A DNA stretch of 50,800 nt from contig JAUQPW010000033.1 in the NCBI GenBank assembly GCA_030550175.1, positions 1-50,800 on the forward strand, given 5' to 3'. Positions within the stretch are counted from its first letter, which is position 1, and every line of letters starts with the position of its first letter. This document shows positions 25,568-34,447 of this stretch, in pieces. The notes under the pieces were generated by a model that worked only from the letters and a program-made list of their open reading frames with translations, ran no database searches and had not been told where the DNA came from. Source of the DNA: a bacterium (lineage in GTDB: Bacteria > Moduliflexota > Moduliflexia > Moduliflexales > JAUQPW01). Made by a program: the position numbers and the translations under genes.

Positions 25568-25626
25568 AGAGTTTTCTCCCAACCTAAAAACAAAACTGAA
25601 CCATAGAGGTACTCGGATGCCTACCC

Positions 25627-26211
25627 CTATTCTACCAGCTCATCTTCAGGGATTTCTTCAAAACTCGAGGGAATATCTCGCGTAATTTGAGATAAAATCT
25701 CCGAATCCTTTACTTTCAAACTACTATTTCCCATAGTTCCCGTAGTTCTGGAACTTGTATCCATGTCCACATTACCCTTAAAGTGAGCCCCTTCTGCTAC
25801 AATGACCCGAGGTGCTTTGATATCTCCATTCATTCTACCTGTCGAAACAATTTCTACTTTATTTCCTGCTTTAATATTTCCCATGACCGTTCCCGCGATG
25901 CTGATATTTTCAGCTTCGATATCCGCTTCAATCACCCCGGTCTGACCGACCAATACATTTCGTTTTACCACGATACGACCCTCGACCCTACCTTCTACCT
26001 TAATATCTTCCTCACCGGAAAGCTCCCCCTTAATGGTAATACTTTTTCCAATCACCGTCATCCCTTCTTTTCGTGAGGGCCCCATTTGGGCCGGTGAAGC
26101 AGGCCGTTTAGGAATTTTACTGGACTCCTTCTCTTTATGGTTCACAGCGGTTACTTCTGAATTTGTATGCTCGGGTTCAGGCTCTGATTTTGGCCTTCCA
26201 AAGAGTGCCAC
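25627..26211 (-). CDS. Bactofilin
   Basis: The 194-residue protein has a disordered charged N-terminus (1-50), a right-handed beta-helix core (GKSITIKGELSGEEDIKVEG, then GRVEGRIVVKRNVLVGQTGV and later turns) and an acidic C-terminus. The regular short strands with alternating Val/Ile and Gly match bactofilins (DUF583), polymerising cytoskeletal proteins that help set cell shape, stalk or polar localisation. AAAAAGGAGG directly precedes the GTG start. It sits between gcvH and the ThyX-like gene on the same strand. Confidence 0.9.
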   Translation of the reverse strand: MALFGRPKSEPEPEHTNSEVTAVNHKEKESSKIPKRPASPAQMGPSRKEGMTVIGKSITIKGELSGEEDIKVEGRVEGRIVVKRNVLVGQTGVIEADIEAENISIAGTVMGNIKAGNKVEIVSTGRMNGDIKAPRVIVAEGAHFKGNVDMDTSSRTTGTMGNSSLKVKDSEILSQITRDIPSSFEEIPEDELVE

Positions 26212-26350
26212 AATTAGTCCTCCTTTTTAAGAAAATTTAATGATAAATCTGCTTCTAAGATCCCTATTTAGAAAGAGTTATAAATCCTTTGTCGTATTTA
26301 ACGTTAGCAAACACTCTCCGACTTGTCAAGCATTTTTGTTTCCCTATATT

Positions 26351-27841
26351 TTAAGGGGGACGCACACTGAGATCCTCCAGGTTAACCTGCAAATACCGGG
26401 CTATGATCGGGTGAACGTGGCTTACCAATCTGTAAATTTCTTGAACCACTTTTCGGTAAGTAAAATGACCTTGAGGTTTACTGCGGAGCCGAACTACATG
26501 ATGGACCTCCCTTAGATTCATATGCCAGAGCATCCGCCGTCTATGGGCATTAAGAACTAAATACTTAGCTTCCTGGGGAAATGATGAAGAAATCCGTTCA
26601 TAAGCGGTCTCTGCCCTTCGGATACTTTCCAGAAAATCCTCTTTTAATCCGGCCTCCTCAACAAGGGGAGGTAAGACAAATCCATGGACAATAGTTGGCT
26701 CCTGGGGAGTTTGCGTACACATCCGATGTCGCTTTAAATCGAAATACGCTCCATAGTCCATGAGACAGTCAAAGGTATAACCAATGTACTCCAATTCTCG
26801 AAGAGGGGTATCAAAATCCTTTAACCGTCGCAAAGCTTCATCGATCACCCGCTCTTTTTCGGCTGCGGTCATTTTTTTGACCACCCTCTGCAACTCCTGA
26901 TAGGACAGATGGGAGAACCTGTAAAGTAAAGCAATCACCAGTTTGTCTTCGGCTTCGGGATCATATTCCAGAAGCGTTACGGAATCAGATAGGTAGGAAG
27001 GTAGGGGAGTGTGGGAAGGCGAGGGCGTAGAAGATAAAACTTCCCTACCTTCCCACTTCCCTACCTCCTCCCGCCTATCCTTATCTAAACTTTCCACCAA
27101 CTTGCCAAGGGCTGCCTGGGTTTCCATAAGATAGGGACTCGGACTTGCATACTTGAGCAGGGTGGGAACCACCTTCCGGCATTCATCCTTTAAAGTCTCT
27201 CCGATTTTTCTCACTTCACTGAGGGGACTGGAAAGCATTTTCGTAATAGCATGTTCCAGGCTCCTGGCATTGATGGTCATCCCCACATTGGCAAGGGCGG
27301 CAATGGGCATCAAAAATCTGGATCGATCCAAAGCAAAGGCACGAACCCTCGCCTCATAGCCCCGGTCGCTTTCTCCCTCTTTCCTGGGTACAAGACCTCG
27401 ACTCTTTACATATTCTTCCAGCCTGCGCTGGATTCGCTGATAGTTCTCCAGTAGATAAATACAGGTCTCGGTATATAAATCCTTATACGAAGAGTGCTCG
27501 ATTTCTTCTGGAATATAAAAATCGTTCAAAGTAAAAATCTGATAGCGGGAAGATTTCTCTGTATAGGCTGCCAGACGATTACTTTCGATGGTTTCCACTG
27601 CATATCGAGACACATTCTCAATGGCAATATTGAGCACTGCATGTTCGGCTACACTCTGATGACCATAGCCTACCACCCATTTTTCATGGAATTGGGCAGA
27701 TTTCTCTTCAGTTAATTCTTTTGCGATCACATCAAAAGATTCGGGGGATCGACTGGTTTTAGCAAAGGCTACGGCCACTACTTCGGGTGGAAGTCCATTT
27801 AATAAGTAAATCCTTCGTTTTTTAGGAATATACGCCGGCAT
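26351..27841 (-). CDS. Tandem ThyX-like (alternative thymidylate synthase-like) protein
   Basis: From ATG 27841 the protein has 496 residues with two ThyX-like halves. The first has GHQSVAEHAVLNIAIENVSR and NRLAAYTEKSSRY (88-100), a weakened form of the RHRxxSxxxxSxR signature. The second has FDLKRHRMCTQTPQ (RHR at 371-373). Usual ThyX is about 220-250 residues and acts as a tetramer with FAD. Two-domain versions are known in several phyla, but their activity is less clear. The linker at residues 256-286 is encoded by a palindromic octamer repeat. TTG 27880 is another possible start; neither has a clear ribosome site. Confidence 0.8.
   Translation of the reverse strand: MPAYIPKKRRIYLLNGLPPEVVAVAFAKTSRSPESFDVIAKELTEEKSAQFHEKWVVGYGHQSVAEHAVLNIAIENVSRYAVETIESNRLAAYTEKSSRYQIFTLNDFYIPEEIEHSSYKDLYTETCIYLLENYQRIQRRLEEYVKSRGLVPRKEGESDRGYEARVRAFALDRSRFLMPIAALANVGMTINARSLEHAITKMLSSPLSEVRKIGETLKDECRKVVPTLLKYASPSPYLMETQAALGKLVESLDKDRREEVGKWEGREVLSSTPSPSHTPLPSYLSDSVTLLEYDPEAEDKLVIALLYRFSHLSYQELQRVVKKMTAAEKERVIDEALRRLKDFDTPLRELEYIGYTFDCLMDYGAYFDLKRHRMCTQTPQEPTIVHGFVLPPLVEEAGLKEDFLESIRRAETAYERISSSFPQEAKYLVLNAHRRRMLWHMNLREVHHVVRLRSKPQGHFTYRKVVQEIYRLVSHVHPIIARYLQVNLEDLSVRPP
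26988..27079. repeat. Palindromic octamer element inside the ThyX-like coding sequence
   Basis: Left arm TAGGAAGG, TAGGGGAG, TGTGGGAA; right arm, on the minus strand, TAGGGAAG, TGGGAAGG, TAGGGAAG. The arms can pair across the loop near 27036. It adds about 31 residues between the two ThyX-like domains without breaking the frame. Confidence 0.8.
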
Positions 27842-28226
27842 ATCAAGGGTTAATCTGGGAAGATTCTTAAAAATTGTCAAGGGAGATCTTAAAAGATATA
27901 TTTCTCGAGATGAAGAAAATTTAAAAATCTATAAAAAACCGTTGACAACTTACCAGATGGTAAATACCTTTCCTGAGATAACTTGTTAAAATTTTAAACC
28001 CCTGTAAAGACATACCTGATTTACTATAACCTTAATAGGTAAAAAATAATTTGTAATACCTGCTCTATCAAGTAAATTTTAAAAATCAAAATCGTAATGG
28101 TAACCATTTAGTAGGTGTCACTTTTTTCTGTCTGAACACCCCCCCATTCCCCCTCAAGGAGGTGTTTCTTCTTCCATCTGCTAAATGGATACAGATCCAT
28201 CAAAATCGTGTAAAGGATAGAATCTT
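27842..28226. promoter_or_regulatory. Divergent intergenic region with small palindromes
   Basis: The AT-rich space between the ThyX-like and aldolase genes contains TTGACA at about 27942, TACCAGATGGTA around 27949-27960 and AATGGTAACCATT near 28096-28108. These two short dyads could be operators for a divergent regulator, but this is only a suggestion. A purine-rich AAAGGAT precedes the aldolase start. Confidence 0.35.
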
Positions 28227-29048
28227 ATGAAAAACAGGACAAGACCGAAATCTCAATCCAAGGAATCTAACCCGGCCAAAAACCCCAAAACTATGAAAAA
28301 TAAAACAAAGCAGAAACTTCAAGCCGGAGAGGCTACATTGGGCGCGTTTATCGGCATGGGATGCCCAGAGATAGCCGAAATTATGGCTTATGTGGGATTC
28401 GACTGGTTGGTTATCGATGCCGAGCATGGTCCGCTTGATCTGAGAACCTGTCTCCATCACCTTCAGGCTATGAACGGATCCGACGCAACTCCCATTGTTC
28501 GAGTCGCCTGGAATGATCCGGTCCTTATTAAACGGGTACTGGATATGGGGGCTCAGGGTGTTTTAATCCCCATGGTCAACGATCGGCAGAGTGCCGAACT
28601 AGCCGTCAAGGCATGTAAATATCCTCCTCAAGGCGTCCGAGGAATCGGCCCTATGCGACCGTCCCACTATTACCTCGAAATGAACGACTACCTGAAAACT
28701 GCCAATGACGAAATTATGGTCATTATCCAAATCGAGCATATAGAGGCTGTGAATGATATAGACGAAATCTTTAAAGTGGAGGGGATCGATTGTTACTTTA
28801 TAGGTCCCCAAGATCTCGCCGCTTCCATGGGTCTCATTACCCAGGTCACCCATCCCAAAGTTCTTCAGGCCATTGACAGGGTTCTGGAAGCAAGTAAAAA
28901 AGCAGGTATTGCAGCCGGTCTTTATGCCATCAGTTTGGACGAGGTAGAATCCTATATTCAACAAGGGTATCAAATGATTGCCATCGGAAACGATGCGGGA
29001 ATCTTGGCCACAGGTGCCAGAGATTTGCTCAGACGGTTCAGAAAATAA
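28227..29048 (+). CDS. HpcH/HpaI-family aldolase
   Basis: The 273-residue protein has DWLVIDAEHGPLDL (general-base His region), IVRVAWNDPVLIKRVLDMGA, GVLIPMVNDRQSA and CYFIGPQDLAASMG. These are the landmarks of class II pyruvate aldolases such as 2,4-dihydroxyhept-2-enedioate aldolase and 2-keto-3-deoxy sugar acid aldolases. It splits or forms 2-keto-4-hydroxy acids with a divalent metal. The start at 28227 follows AAAGGAT; an internal ATG at 28293 would remove a Lys-rich N-terminal extension of 22 residues. The substrate is not defined by its neighbours. Confidence 0.92.
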   Translation: MKNRTRPKSQSKESNPAKNPKTMKNKTKQKLQAGEATLGAFIGMGCPEIAEIMAYVGFDWLVIDAEHGPLDLRTCLHHLQAMNGSDATPIVRVAWNDPVLIKRVLDMGAQGVLIPMVNDRQSAELAVKACKYPPQGVRGIGPMRPSHYYLEMNDYLKTANDEIMVIIQIEHIEAVNDIDEIFKVEGIDCYFIGPQDLAASMGLITQVTHPKVLQAIDRVLEASKKAGIAAGLYAISLDEVESYIQQGYQMIAIGNDAGILATGARDLLRRFRK

Positions 29049-29158
29049 ATTTTTAAACCCTAGACAGCTTACCTAACATAGATCCTTCAGGGAAACTAAA
29101 AAGCGGACCCGGCCGGCCCGGAGTTCGTTAAATCCTGTCTTTAATGCATTACGAGGGG

Positions 29159-30037
29159 TTACGTTTTATACCATTTCAAGATGTTCCTTTCCACTTTACA
29201 ATCCACCTTTCCCTCAGTTTTCAGGGAAGATAGGTAACTCTTCAGGGTATTTCCTGTTAGAAAATACTGCTCGAAATTTAAGTCCAGATGGTAATGATCT
29301 GCTACTGCCTTGATGAGATCCTCTGTTCCTTTAGGGACATCCAGAACTTCCAGGATCAGATTTTCTAACCTTTCGATACTCTTCAAATTCAAATCGATAG
29401 AGCCAGAAATATCGGTACTGAGTTCCCCATGGATGGGTAAATAGTACTTGAAGGAAAGGGTTTTCATCCCGGTCAGGGTCTCTTTTTGTTGCTTCACATC
29501 ATAGCAGTAGAGAATTTTATACTTCTCGATGATTTCAGGAGGAAAAATGGCATCGGCACAGAAAAATACCTCCTGAATCCCTATTCCCATCTGATTAATG
29601 GAATGGCCTGGAATAGGTATAAACTGAAATTCCAGTCCAATAATCTCCATCTTATTTTTGACGATATAATCGACTTTGCTTCCCTGGGCCATCAGGAATT
29701 TGCTTTTTAACTTATCGATGGGAGCCGCTCCGTACAGATAAAACGGTTCCAGAATAGGATTTCGGATAAAAGCTTCTTCAATGTCCGGGGCATAAACGAG
29801 GGCTCCGGTTCTTCGGATAATATAGTGATTACCTCCGAAATGATCTGCGTGGGCATGGGTATTGATAATAGCGTGGATCTGGATATGTTTACTTTCCAGG
29901 TCTTTTAAAACTTTTCGAGCCCCTCCTTCATCAACCCCTGTATCGATAAGAACCGCTTTATTCCGATGAATAACCACGCCGATATTGGCGGGACCCGGCA
30001 GGTAAAAAACATAGGGATTAATTTGTTTAAGTTCCAT
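29159..30037 (-). CDS. Metallo-beta-lactamase-fold hydrolase
   Basis: From ATG 30037 the protein has 292 residues. It contains NTHAHADHFGGN (HxHxDH zinc motif), a second metal His in PIPGHSINQMG, an Asp in FFCADAIFP and a late His in LPIHGELS. These define an MBL-fold enzyme of the glyoxalase II-like group. A C-terminal region of about 70 residues resembles the helical part of such proteins. The longer reading from TTG 30100 lies in the -35 box and is rejected. The substrate is unknown. Confidence 0.88.
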   Translation of the reverse strand: MELKQINPYVFYLPGPANIGVVIHRNKAVLIDTGVDEGGARKVLKDLESKHIQIHAIINTHAHADHFGGNHYIIRRTGALVYAPDIEEAFIRNPILEPFYLYGAAPIDKLKSKFLMAQGSKVDYIVKNKMEIIGLEFQFIPIPGHSINQMGIGIQEVFFCADAIFPPEIIEKYKILYCYDVKQQKETLTGMKTLSFKYYLPIHGELSTDISGSIDLNLKSIERLENLILEVLDVPKGTEDLIKAVADHYHLDLNFEQYFLTGNTLKSYLSSLKTEGKVDCKVERNILKWYKT

Positions 30038-30071
30038 GGAAAATTTCCTCACCGATGAAGCTCTTTTTTTT

Positions 30072-30100
30072 ATATTATTTAAAGAAGAACCCCAGGTCAA
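30072..30100 (-). promoter_or_regulatory. Promoter of the MBL-fold gene
   Basis: TTGACC (30100-30095), 17 bases, TAATAT (30077-30072) on the minus strand, about 35 bases before ATG 30037. Confidence 0.65.
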
Positions 30101-30337
30101 TAAAAAACTCCAGTTATTTTTCTTGCGCGCCGGGGAAATACAGGTATAAAATCAAGGTAATCGGTGAAAAAAGGTTGCCGGTGTGATAAGTCCTGGTCGT
30201 GAAGCGATATCCCCAACTCTCGATCGGTTTTACCTATCGCTTCGTTACGGAATTTATTCCCTTAACAGGCCGGGGATAAGTTCTGGGTCTCCTCCAGGGA
30301 CTTCCCCACAACGGCAAGACACTTTTTCATAACTCAG

Positions 30338-31255
30338 GTGAAGAAGCATCTAATCCGACGATTTTTTCAGACCTTCTTAGTTTTACTCGGAGTCTCCATT
30401 GTAACCTTTGCCATCCTGCATTTAACCGGTGATCCCACGGCCCTTTTGTTACCTCAGGAAGCTACGGCTGAAGATAGAGCGAGATTCCGTCACGAGATGG
30501 GATTTGATGATCCTTTAATTGTGCAGTATGGACGTTTCCTTAAAGGAGCCCTTCGGGGCGATTTTGGGCTTTCCTTCCGTCATAATCAACCTGCGCTTCA
30601 GCTTGTATGGGATCGCATGCCTGCAACCGTTCAACTTACATTGGCGGCCATGCTTATCTCGGTTTCCATAGCAGTTCCCATAGGGATTCTTTCTGCCGTG
30701 AAACGGAATTCTCTTCTGGATCATGTGGGTATGGTTATAGCCCTTTTAGGCCAGTCCATGCCGGTTTTCTGGCTGGGCATTATGTTAATCCTCGTTTTCG
30801 GTGTAAAATTACGACTGCTTCCCGCTTTCGGCATGGGAGGGATCGATCATCTCATTTTACCTGCCTTGACTTTGGGTATGTTTACCATGGCCCGTACGGC
30901 CCGGTTAACCCGATCTGAGATGTTGGAAATTTTAGGACAGGAATACATCCGGACGGCCCGGGCCAAGGGGGTCCCGCCCTGGTCTGTGATTCTCCGTCAT
31001 GCCCTTAAAAACGCTGCCATACCCATTGTTACCGTTATTGGACTCGAAATGGGAACCTTGCTGGGTGGAGCCATCATCACCGAGACGATCTTTGCCTGGC
31101 CCGGCGTAGGTCGGTTGACCGTTCAAGCCATTTATAATCGAGATTTCCCCGTCGTTCAGGCAGCCGTATTTACCCTGGCATGTATTTTTGTTTTAATTAA
31201 TTTTGTGGTGGATATTCTTTACACTTATCTGGACCCTAGAGTTCGATATGAATAA
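30338..31255 (+). CDS. DppB/OppB-type ABC transporter permease
   Basis: The 305-residue protein starts GTG and reads MKKHLIRRFFQTFLVLLGVS, the usual first segment of DppB-type permeases. It has GLSFRHNQPALQLVWDRMPA and the EAA loop YIRTARAKGVPPWSVILRHA. About six membrane segments are present. It forms the channel with the DppC-type permease downstream. The cargo of this family ranges from peptides and nickel to glutathione and sugars. A long palindromic repeat separates the two permease genes. Confidence 0.93.
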   Translation: MKKHLIRRFFQTFLVLLGVSIVTFAILHLTGDPTALLLPQEATAEDRARFRHEMGFDDPLIVQYGRFLKGALRGDFGLSFRHNQPALQLVWDRMPATVQLTLAAMLISVSIAVPIGILSAVKRNSLLDHVGMVIALLGQSMPVFWLGIMLILVFGVKLRLLPAFGMGGIDHLILPALTLGMFTMARTARLTRSEMLEILGQEYIRTARAKGVPPWSVILRHALKNAAIPIVTVIGLEMGTLLGGAIITETIFAWPGVGRLTVQAIYNRDFPVVQAAVFTLACIFVLINFVVDILYTYLDPRVRYE

Positions 31256-31258
31256 TTT

Positions 31259-31366
31259 GTATGGAAGTGTGAGAGTAGGGGGATACAGGAATGTGGGAGT
31301 ATAGGAGACATAACGTTTCCTCTCTCCCACTTCTACACTCCCCTACTCCCACACTTCCATACTCTC
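31259..31366. repeat. Palindromic element with octamer-repeat arms
   Basis: Left arm octamers TATGGAAG, TGTGAGAG, TAGGGGGA, TACAGGAA, TGTGGGAG, TATAGGAG; right arm, on the minus strand, TATGGAAG, TGTGGGAG, TAGGGGAG, TGTAGAAG. The arms pair almost end to end and start just after the DppB stop codon. Confidence 0.85.
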
Positions 31367-31379
31367 ATTTATAAATAGA

Positions 31380-32300
31380 ATGGAGGCTCTCGAAGCAATA
31401 GACAAAGCTCACGGCGAATCGAGCCTGGCTCAATTGGAAAAAGGCCTCGAATTCAGAAAGATTGCTCGAAGTCTATTCAAAAGTAAAGCAGCCCTGGCGG
31501 GACTTTTTATTCTCTTCATCGTGATAGCTTCGGCCCTTTTGGCTCCCTATCTGGCTCCCCAGGATCCTATCGCCCAGGATATTAACAACCGCCTTAAACC
31601 CCCCGTCTGGGATCCTAAAGGAAGTCGAGAGCATCTTCTCGGTACGGACCATTTAGGACGGGACATTCTCAGTCGATTGATTTATGGCTCCCGAATCTCC
31701 CTCATTGTAGGGCTTTCAACGGTTCTTATCTCAGGAACCATTGGAATTCTCATCGGCCTGATCGCCGGTTATTATGGGAGTTGGTTGGATGATATTTTTA
31801 TGCGCCTGGCCGATATCCAACTGGCTTTTCCTTTTATCCTCCTGTCTATTGCCGTCGTGGCAGTCCTGGGTCCCAGTTTAAGAAATATCATCATTGTCCT
31901 CGGAATTACCGGCTGGGTCGTTTATGCCCGGGTGATTCGGGCTGAAGTGCTGTCGGTTCGAGAGTTGGAATTCATTGAGGCAATCCATGCTTTGGGAGGC
32001 CAAAACCTCAGAATCCTCTTTCGTCACATTCTTCCCAATGTGATCAGTCCAGGGATTGTTATTGCTACCCTAGAGGTAGCCCGCATGATTATCCTGGAGT
32101 CTGCTCTGAGTTTCCTGGGGTTAGGGGTTCAACCCCCTACACCGACCTGGGGAGGAATGCTCAACGACGGACGTCAGTATATCTATAATGCTTGGTGGCT
32201 GGCGACTTTTCCGGGTCTGGCCATCATGTTGACCGTATTGGGAATTAATTTATTAGGAGACTGGATCCGGGATACGCTGGATCCAAGATTGGAAATTTAA
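31380..32300 (+). CDS. DppC/OppC-type ABC transporter permease
   Basis: The 306-residue protein has an N-terminal cytoplasmic helix, then LAGLFILFIVIASALLAPYL, the GTDHLGRDILSRLIYGSRIS motif typical of DppC/OppC, and the EAA loop FIEAIHALGGQNLRILFRHI. It pairs with the DppB-type permease. The ATG is only 14 bases after the palindromic element, so the hairpin would lie next to the ribosome-binding region. The next gene is the periplasmic binding protein. No ATPase gene (DppD/F) is present in the window. Confidence 0.95.
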   Translation: MEALEAIDKAHGESSLAQLEKGLEFRKIARSLFKSKAALAGLFILFIVIASALLAPYLAPQDPIAQDINNRLKPPVWDPKGSREHLLGTDHLGRDILSRLIYGSRISLIVGLSTVLISGTIGILIGLIAGYYGSWLDDIFMRLADIQLAFPFILLSIAVVAVLGPSLRNIIIVLGITGWVVYARVIRAEVLSVRELEFIEAIHALGGQNLRILFRHILPNVISPGIVIATLEVARMIILESALSFLGLGVQPPTPTWGGMLNDGRQYIYNAWWLATFPGLAIMLTVLGINLLGDWIRDTLDPRLEI

Positions 32301-32335
32301 ACCGTTTATCTATCCCTGAAGGGCCGGGAAGTCTT

Positions 32336-32366
32336 ACTCCGTCTTAGGGGTTCTTCGTGGTCCTTT
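32336..32366. repeat. Half copy of the period-9 repeat
   Basis: GTCTTAGGGGTTCTTCGTGG matches the right arm of the element at 6029-6110 (GGGGTTCTTCGTGGT). Its left arm is absent or degraded. Confidence 0.45.
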
Positions 32367-32381
32367 GGGGAAAACCTAACT

Positions 32382-33890
32382 ATGAAAAAATCCCCTTTCC
32401 TGTTGGGAATCCTTCTCACCCTGACTTTAAATCTCTCCCTGACCTCTGCAGAACCTCAGGGTCAGGTGGTAGTGGCCCAGGGCGTGGATCCTTCTACCCT
32501 GGATCCCCATAATCATCAGGAGACTCCGGCCTTTAATGTTCTCTTGAATATGTTCGATACCTTGCTTCACAGAACTCCGGATCTCAAGATTGAGCCATTG
32601 CTGGCAGAATCTTACAAGTTGATCGACAATAAAACCTGGGAATTCAAACTTCGACGCGGGATTAAATTTCATAACGGAGAGGATTTTAATGCCGAAGCCG
32701 TCAAATTCAGCCTGGAACGCATCGCCAATCCGGAGAACAAAATGAAGCAACTGTCCAGTCTTAAGTTCCTGGACCACGTAGAGATCATCGATGAGTATAC
32801 TGTTCATATTATAACCAAAGAGCCCTTTGCACCCCTTCCTGCTTTTCTATGCCTGTATGGTTCCATGGTTCCTCCTAAATATGTTAAAGAAAAAGGTGAT
32901 ACCTATATTGCCACCCATCCCGTAGGAACCGGGGCCTTCAAGTTCGTAAAATGGACTAAAGACGATCAACTGGTCATGGAAGCAAATCCTTCCTACTTTC
33001 GTGGAACCCCTTCCGTTAAAACGGTCATCTTCCGACCCATACCGGAAGCAACCACACGTGTAGCAGCCCTCTTAACCGGAGATGTGGATATTATCACCAA
33101 TGTTCCTCCCAACCTCGTCCCTCAAATCGAAGGAAGTGGACAGGCTTTTATTTCCACAGCCCCCAGCGTTCGGGTCATTTTTGTGGGAATCGATACCCTC
33201 CATGGAGGACCTGTAGCAGATAAACGGGTCCGTCAGGCTCTTAACTATGCGGTCGATGTTGACAGCTTGATAAAAAACGTTCTGGAAGGACATGGCTTCC
33301 GCGTAGCAACCCCTCTGACCAAAGACCATTTTGGATACAACCCCGACATTCAGCCCTATCCCTTTGATCCCGATAAGGCTAAGAAGTTACTGGCAGAAGC
33401 CGGGTATCCCCATGGATTCGACCTCATCTTAAACTCTCCTGACGGGCGTTACTTGAATGATAAGCAGATTGCAGAAGCCATCGCCGGACAATGGCAAAAG
33501 GTAGGGATTCGTGCCCAGGTAAAAACCCACGAATGGGGCAATTATGTTAACATGATGTACACCCATAAACCGGGTCCTGTTTATCTACTGGGTTGGGGAA
33601 ACAGTACCTACGATGCCGATAATACCTATTTTCCCCTCCTTCACACCGGAGAACTCCTATCTAATTACAGCAATCCGGAATTCGATAAGCTCATCGAAGA
33701 AGCCCGAATAACCATGGATGAAAACAAACGGCGAGAATTATACCATAAAGCCGCCGAACTTATCGTAGAAGACGCCGCCTGGGTTTTTCTCTATCAACAG
33801 GAGGATATTTATGGAGTCAACAATCGACTCAATTGGAAAGCCCGACCCGATGAAGGATTGGTTATGGTTGATGTAACCCTTAAGAAATAA
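32382..33890 (+). CDS. Family 5 extracellular substrate-binding protein (dipeptide-type importer)
   Basis: The 502-residue protein has an N-terminal signal peptide (MKKSPFLLGILLTLTLNLSL, cleavage near TSA-EPQG), then VAQGVDPSTLDPHN, FKLRRGIKFHNGEDFNAEAV, NPVG-like HPVGTGAFKFVKW and LLAEAGYPHGFDL. These are the motifs of SBP_bac_5 proteins that deliver peptides, nickel or other ligands to DppBC-type channels. It should act in the periplasm. It follows the two permeases in the same direction, so the three genes form the uptake part of one importer. Confidence 0.94.
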   Translation: MKKSPFLLGILLTLTLNLSLTSAEPQGQVVVAQGVDPSTLDPHNHQETPAFNVLLNMFDTLLHRTPDLKIEPLLAESYKLIDNKTWEFKLRRGIKFHNGEDFNAEAVKFSLERIANPENKMKQLSSLKFLDHVEIIDEYTVHIITKEPFAPLPAFLCLYGSMVPPKYVKEKGDTYIATHPVGTGAFKFVKWTKDDQLVMEANPSYFRGTPSVKTVIFRPIPEATTRVAALLTGDVDIITNVPPNLVPQIEGSGQAFISTAPSVRVIFVGIDTLHGGPVADKRVRQALNYAVDVDSLIKNVLEGHGFRVATPLTKDHFGYNPDIQPYPFDPDKAKKLLAEAGYPHGFDLILNSPDGRYLNDKQIAEAIAGQWQKVGIRAQVKTHEWGNYVNMMYTHKPGPVYLLGWGNSTYDADNTYFPLLHTGELLSNYSNPEFDKLIEEARITMDENKRRELYHKAAELIVEDAAWVFLYQQEDIYGVNNRLNWKARPDEGLVMVDVTLKK

Positions 33891-33922
33891 AATAGCTAAT
33901 ACGCATTCTCACATTTATTTCT

Positions 33923-34189
33923 TCATACCTCCTCAGGAGTTTCCCTGAGATTAGCAAGGTTATCGGCTTCTTCTGTTTCTTCCGTTGGGGGGTTTTGGTC
34001 TGATAACTCATATCCCGACTTTTTCCGAATCCACTCAACGGAGGCCGGTCTATCTTTGCGTTTAAGTATCAAGGTTTTACCTTCCAACCAAAGGATAAAT
34101 ATATCATCGGGTTGAAGTTTGAGGGCTTCTCGAATTTCGGGTGGAAGCGTCAACTGGAATCTCTTATTCAATTTAACGATATACGTCAT
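33923..34189 (-). CDS. SpoVT/AbrB-like DNA-binding domain protein
   Basis: The 88-residue protein begins MTYIVKLNKRFQLTLPPEIR with EALKLQPDDIFILWLEGKTL after it, the swapped-hairpin AbrB fold seen in antitoxins such as MazE and VapB and in small regulators. A hydrophilic Glu-rich tail follows (about 52-88). No toxin gene is adjacent, so it may be a free-standing regulator. AAAAGGATAAGGT precedes the ATG. The function is not certain. Confidence 0.8.
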   Translation of the reverse strand: MTYIVKLNKRFQLTLPPEIREALKLQPDDIFILWLEGKTLILKRKDRPASVEWIRKKSGYELSDQNPPTEETEEADNLANLRETPEEV

Positions 34190-34399
34190 ACCTTATCCTT
34201 TTTTAATAAAAGTTACTGCCTTTAGAACGTAGCATGTAAAACTAAAGAATGGGAGATTCATCGGATGAGGTGATTCCTTTAAACCACGTTCTTCATTATT
34301 TACACAAAGATCCCGTATCCGACTATACGCCGGTACAGGATCCCTTTTTCTTTAACATAAGTTTGTTAATTTAGCAAAGGAAAAAAATCCATTTTAAAC

Positions 34400-34436
34400 A
34401 AAAAAGCCCCCGGACCTGGAGAGGTCGGGGGCTTTT
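34400..34436 (-). terminator. Rho-independent terminator of the secreted amidohydrolase gene
   Basis: On the minus strand AGCCCCCGACCT pairs with AGGTCCGGGGGCT (one bulged base) and is followed by TTTTTTG. It lies just after the stop codon of the amidohydrolase. Confidence 0.9.
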
Positions 34437-34447
34437 TCGATGGGAGG

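Noticed and set aside
30038..30100. Longer N-terminus of the MBL-fold protein from TTG 30100
   Set aside because: The TTG is part of the TTGACC -35 box.
33923..34189. Complete toxin-antitoxin module
   Set aside because: Only the AbrB-like protein is present; no toxin-like gene lies next to it.
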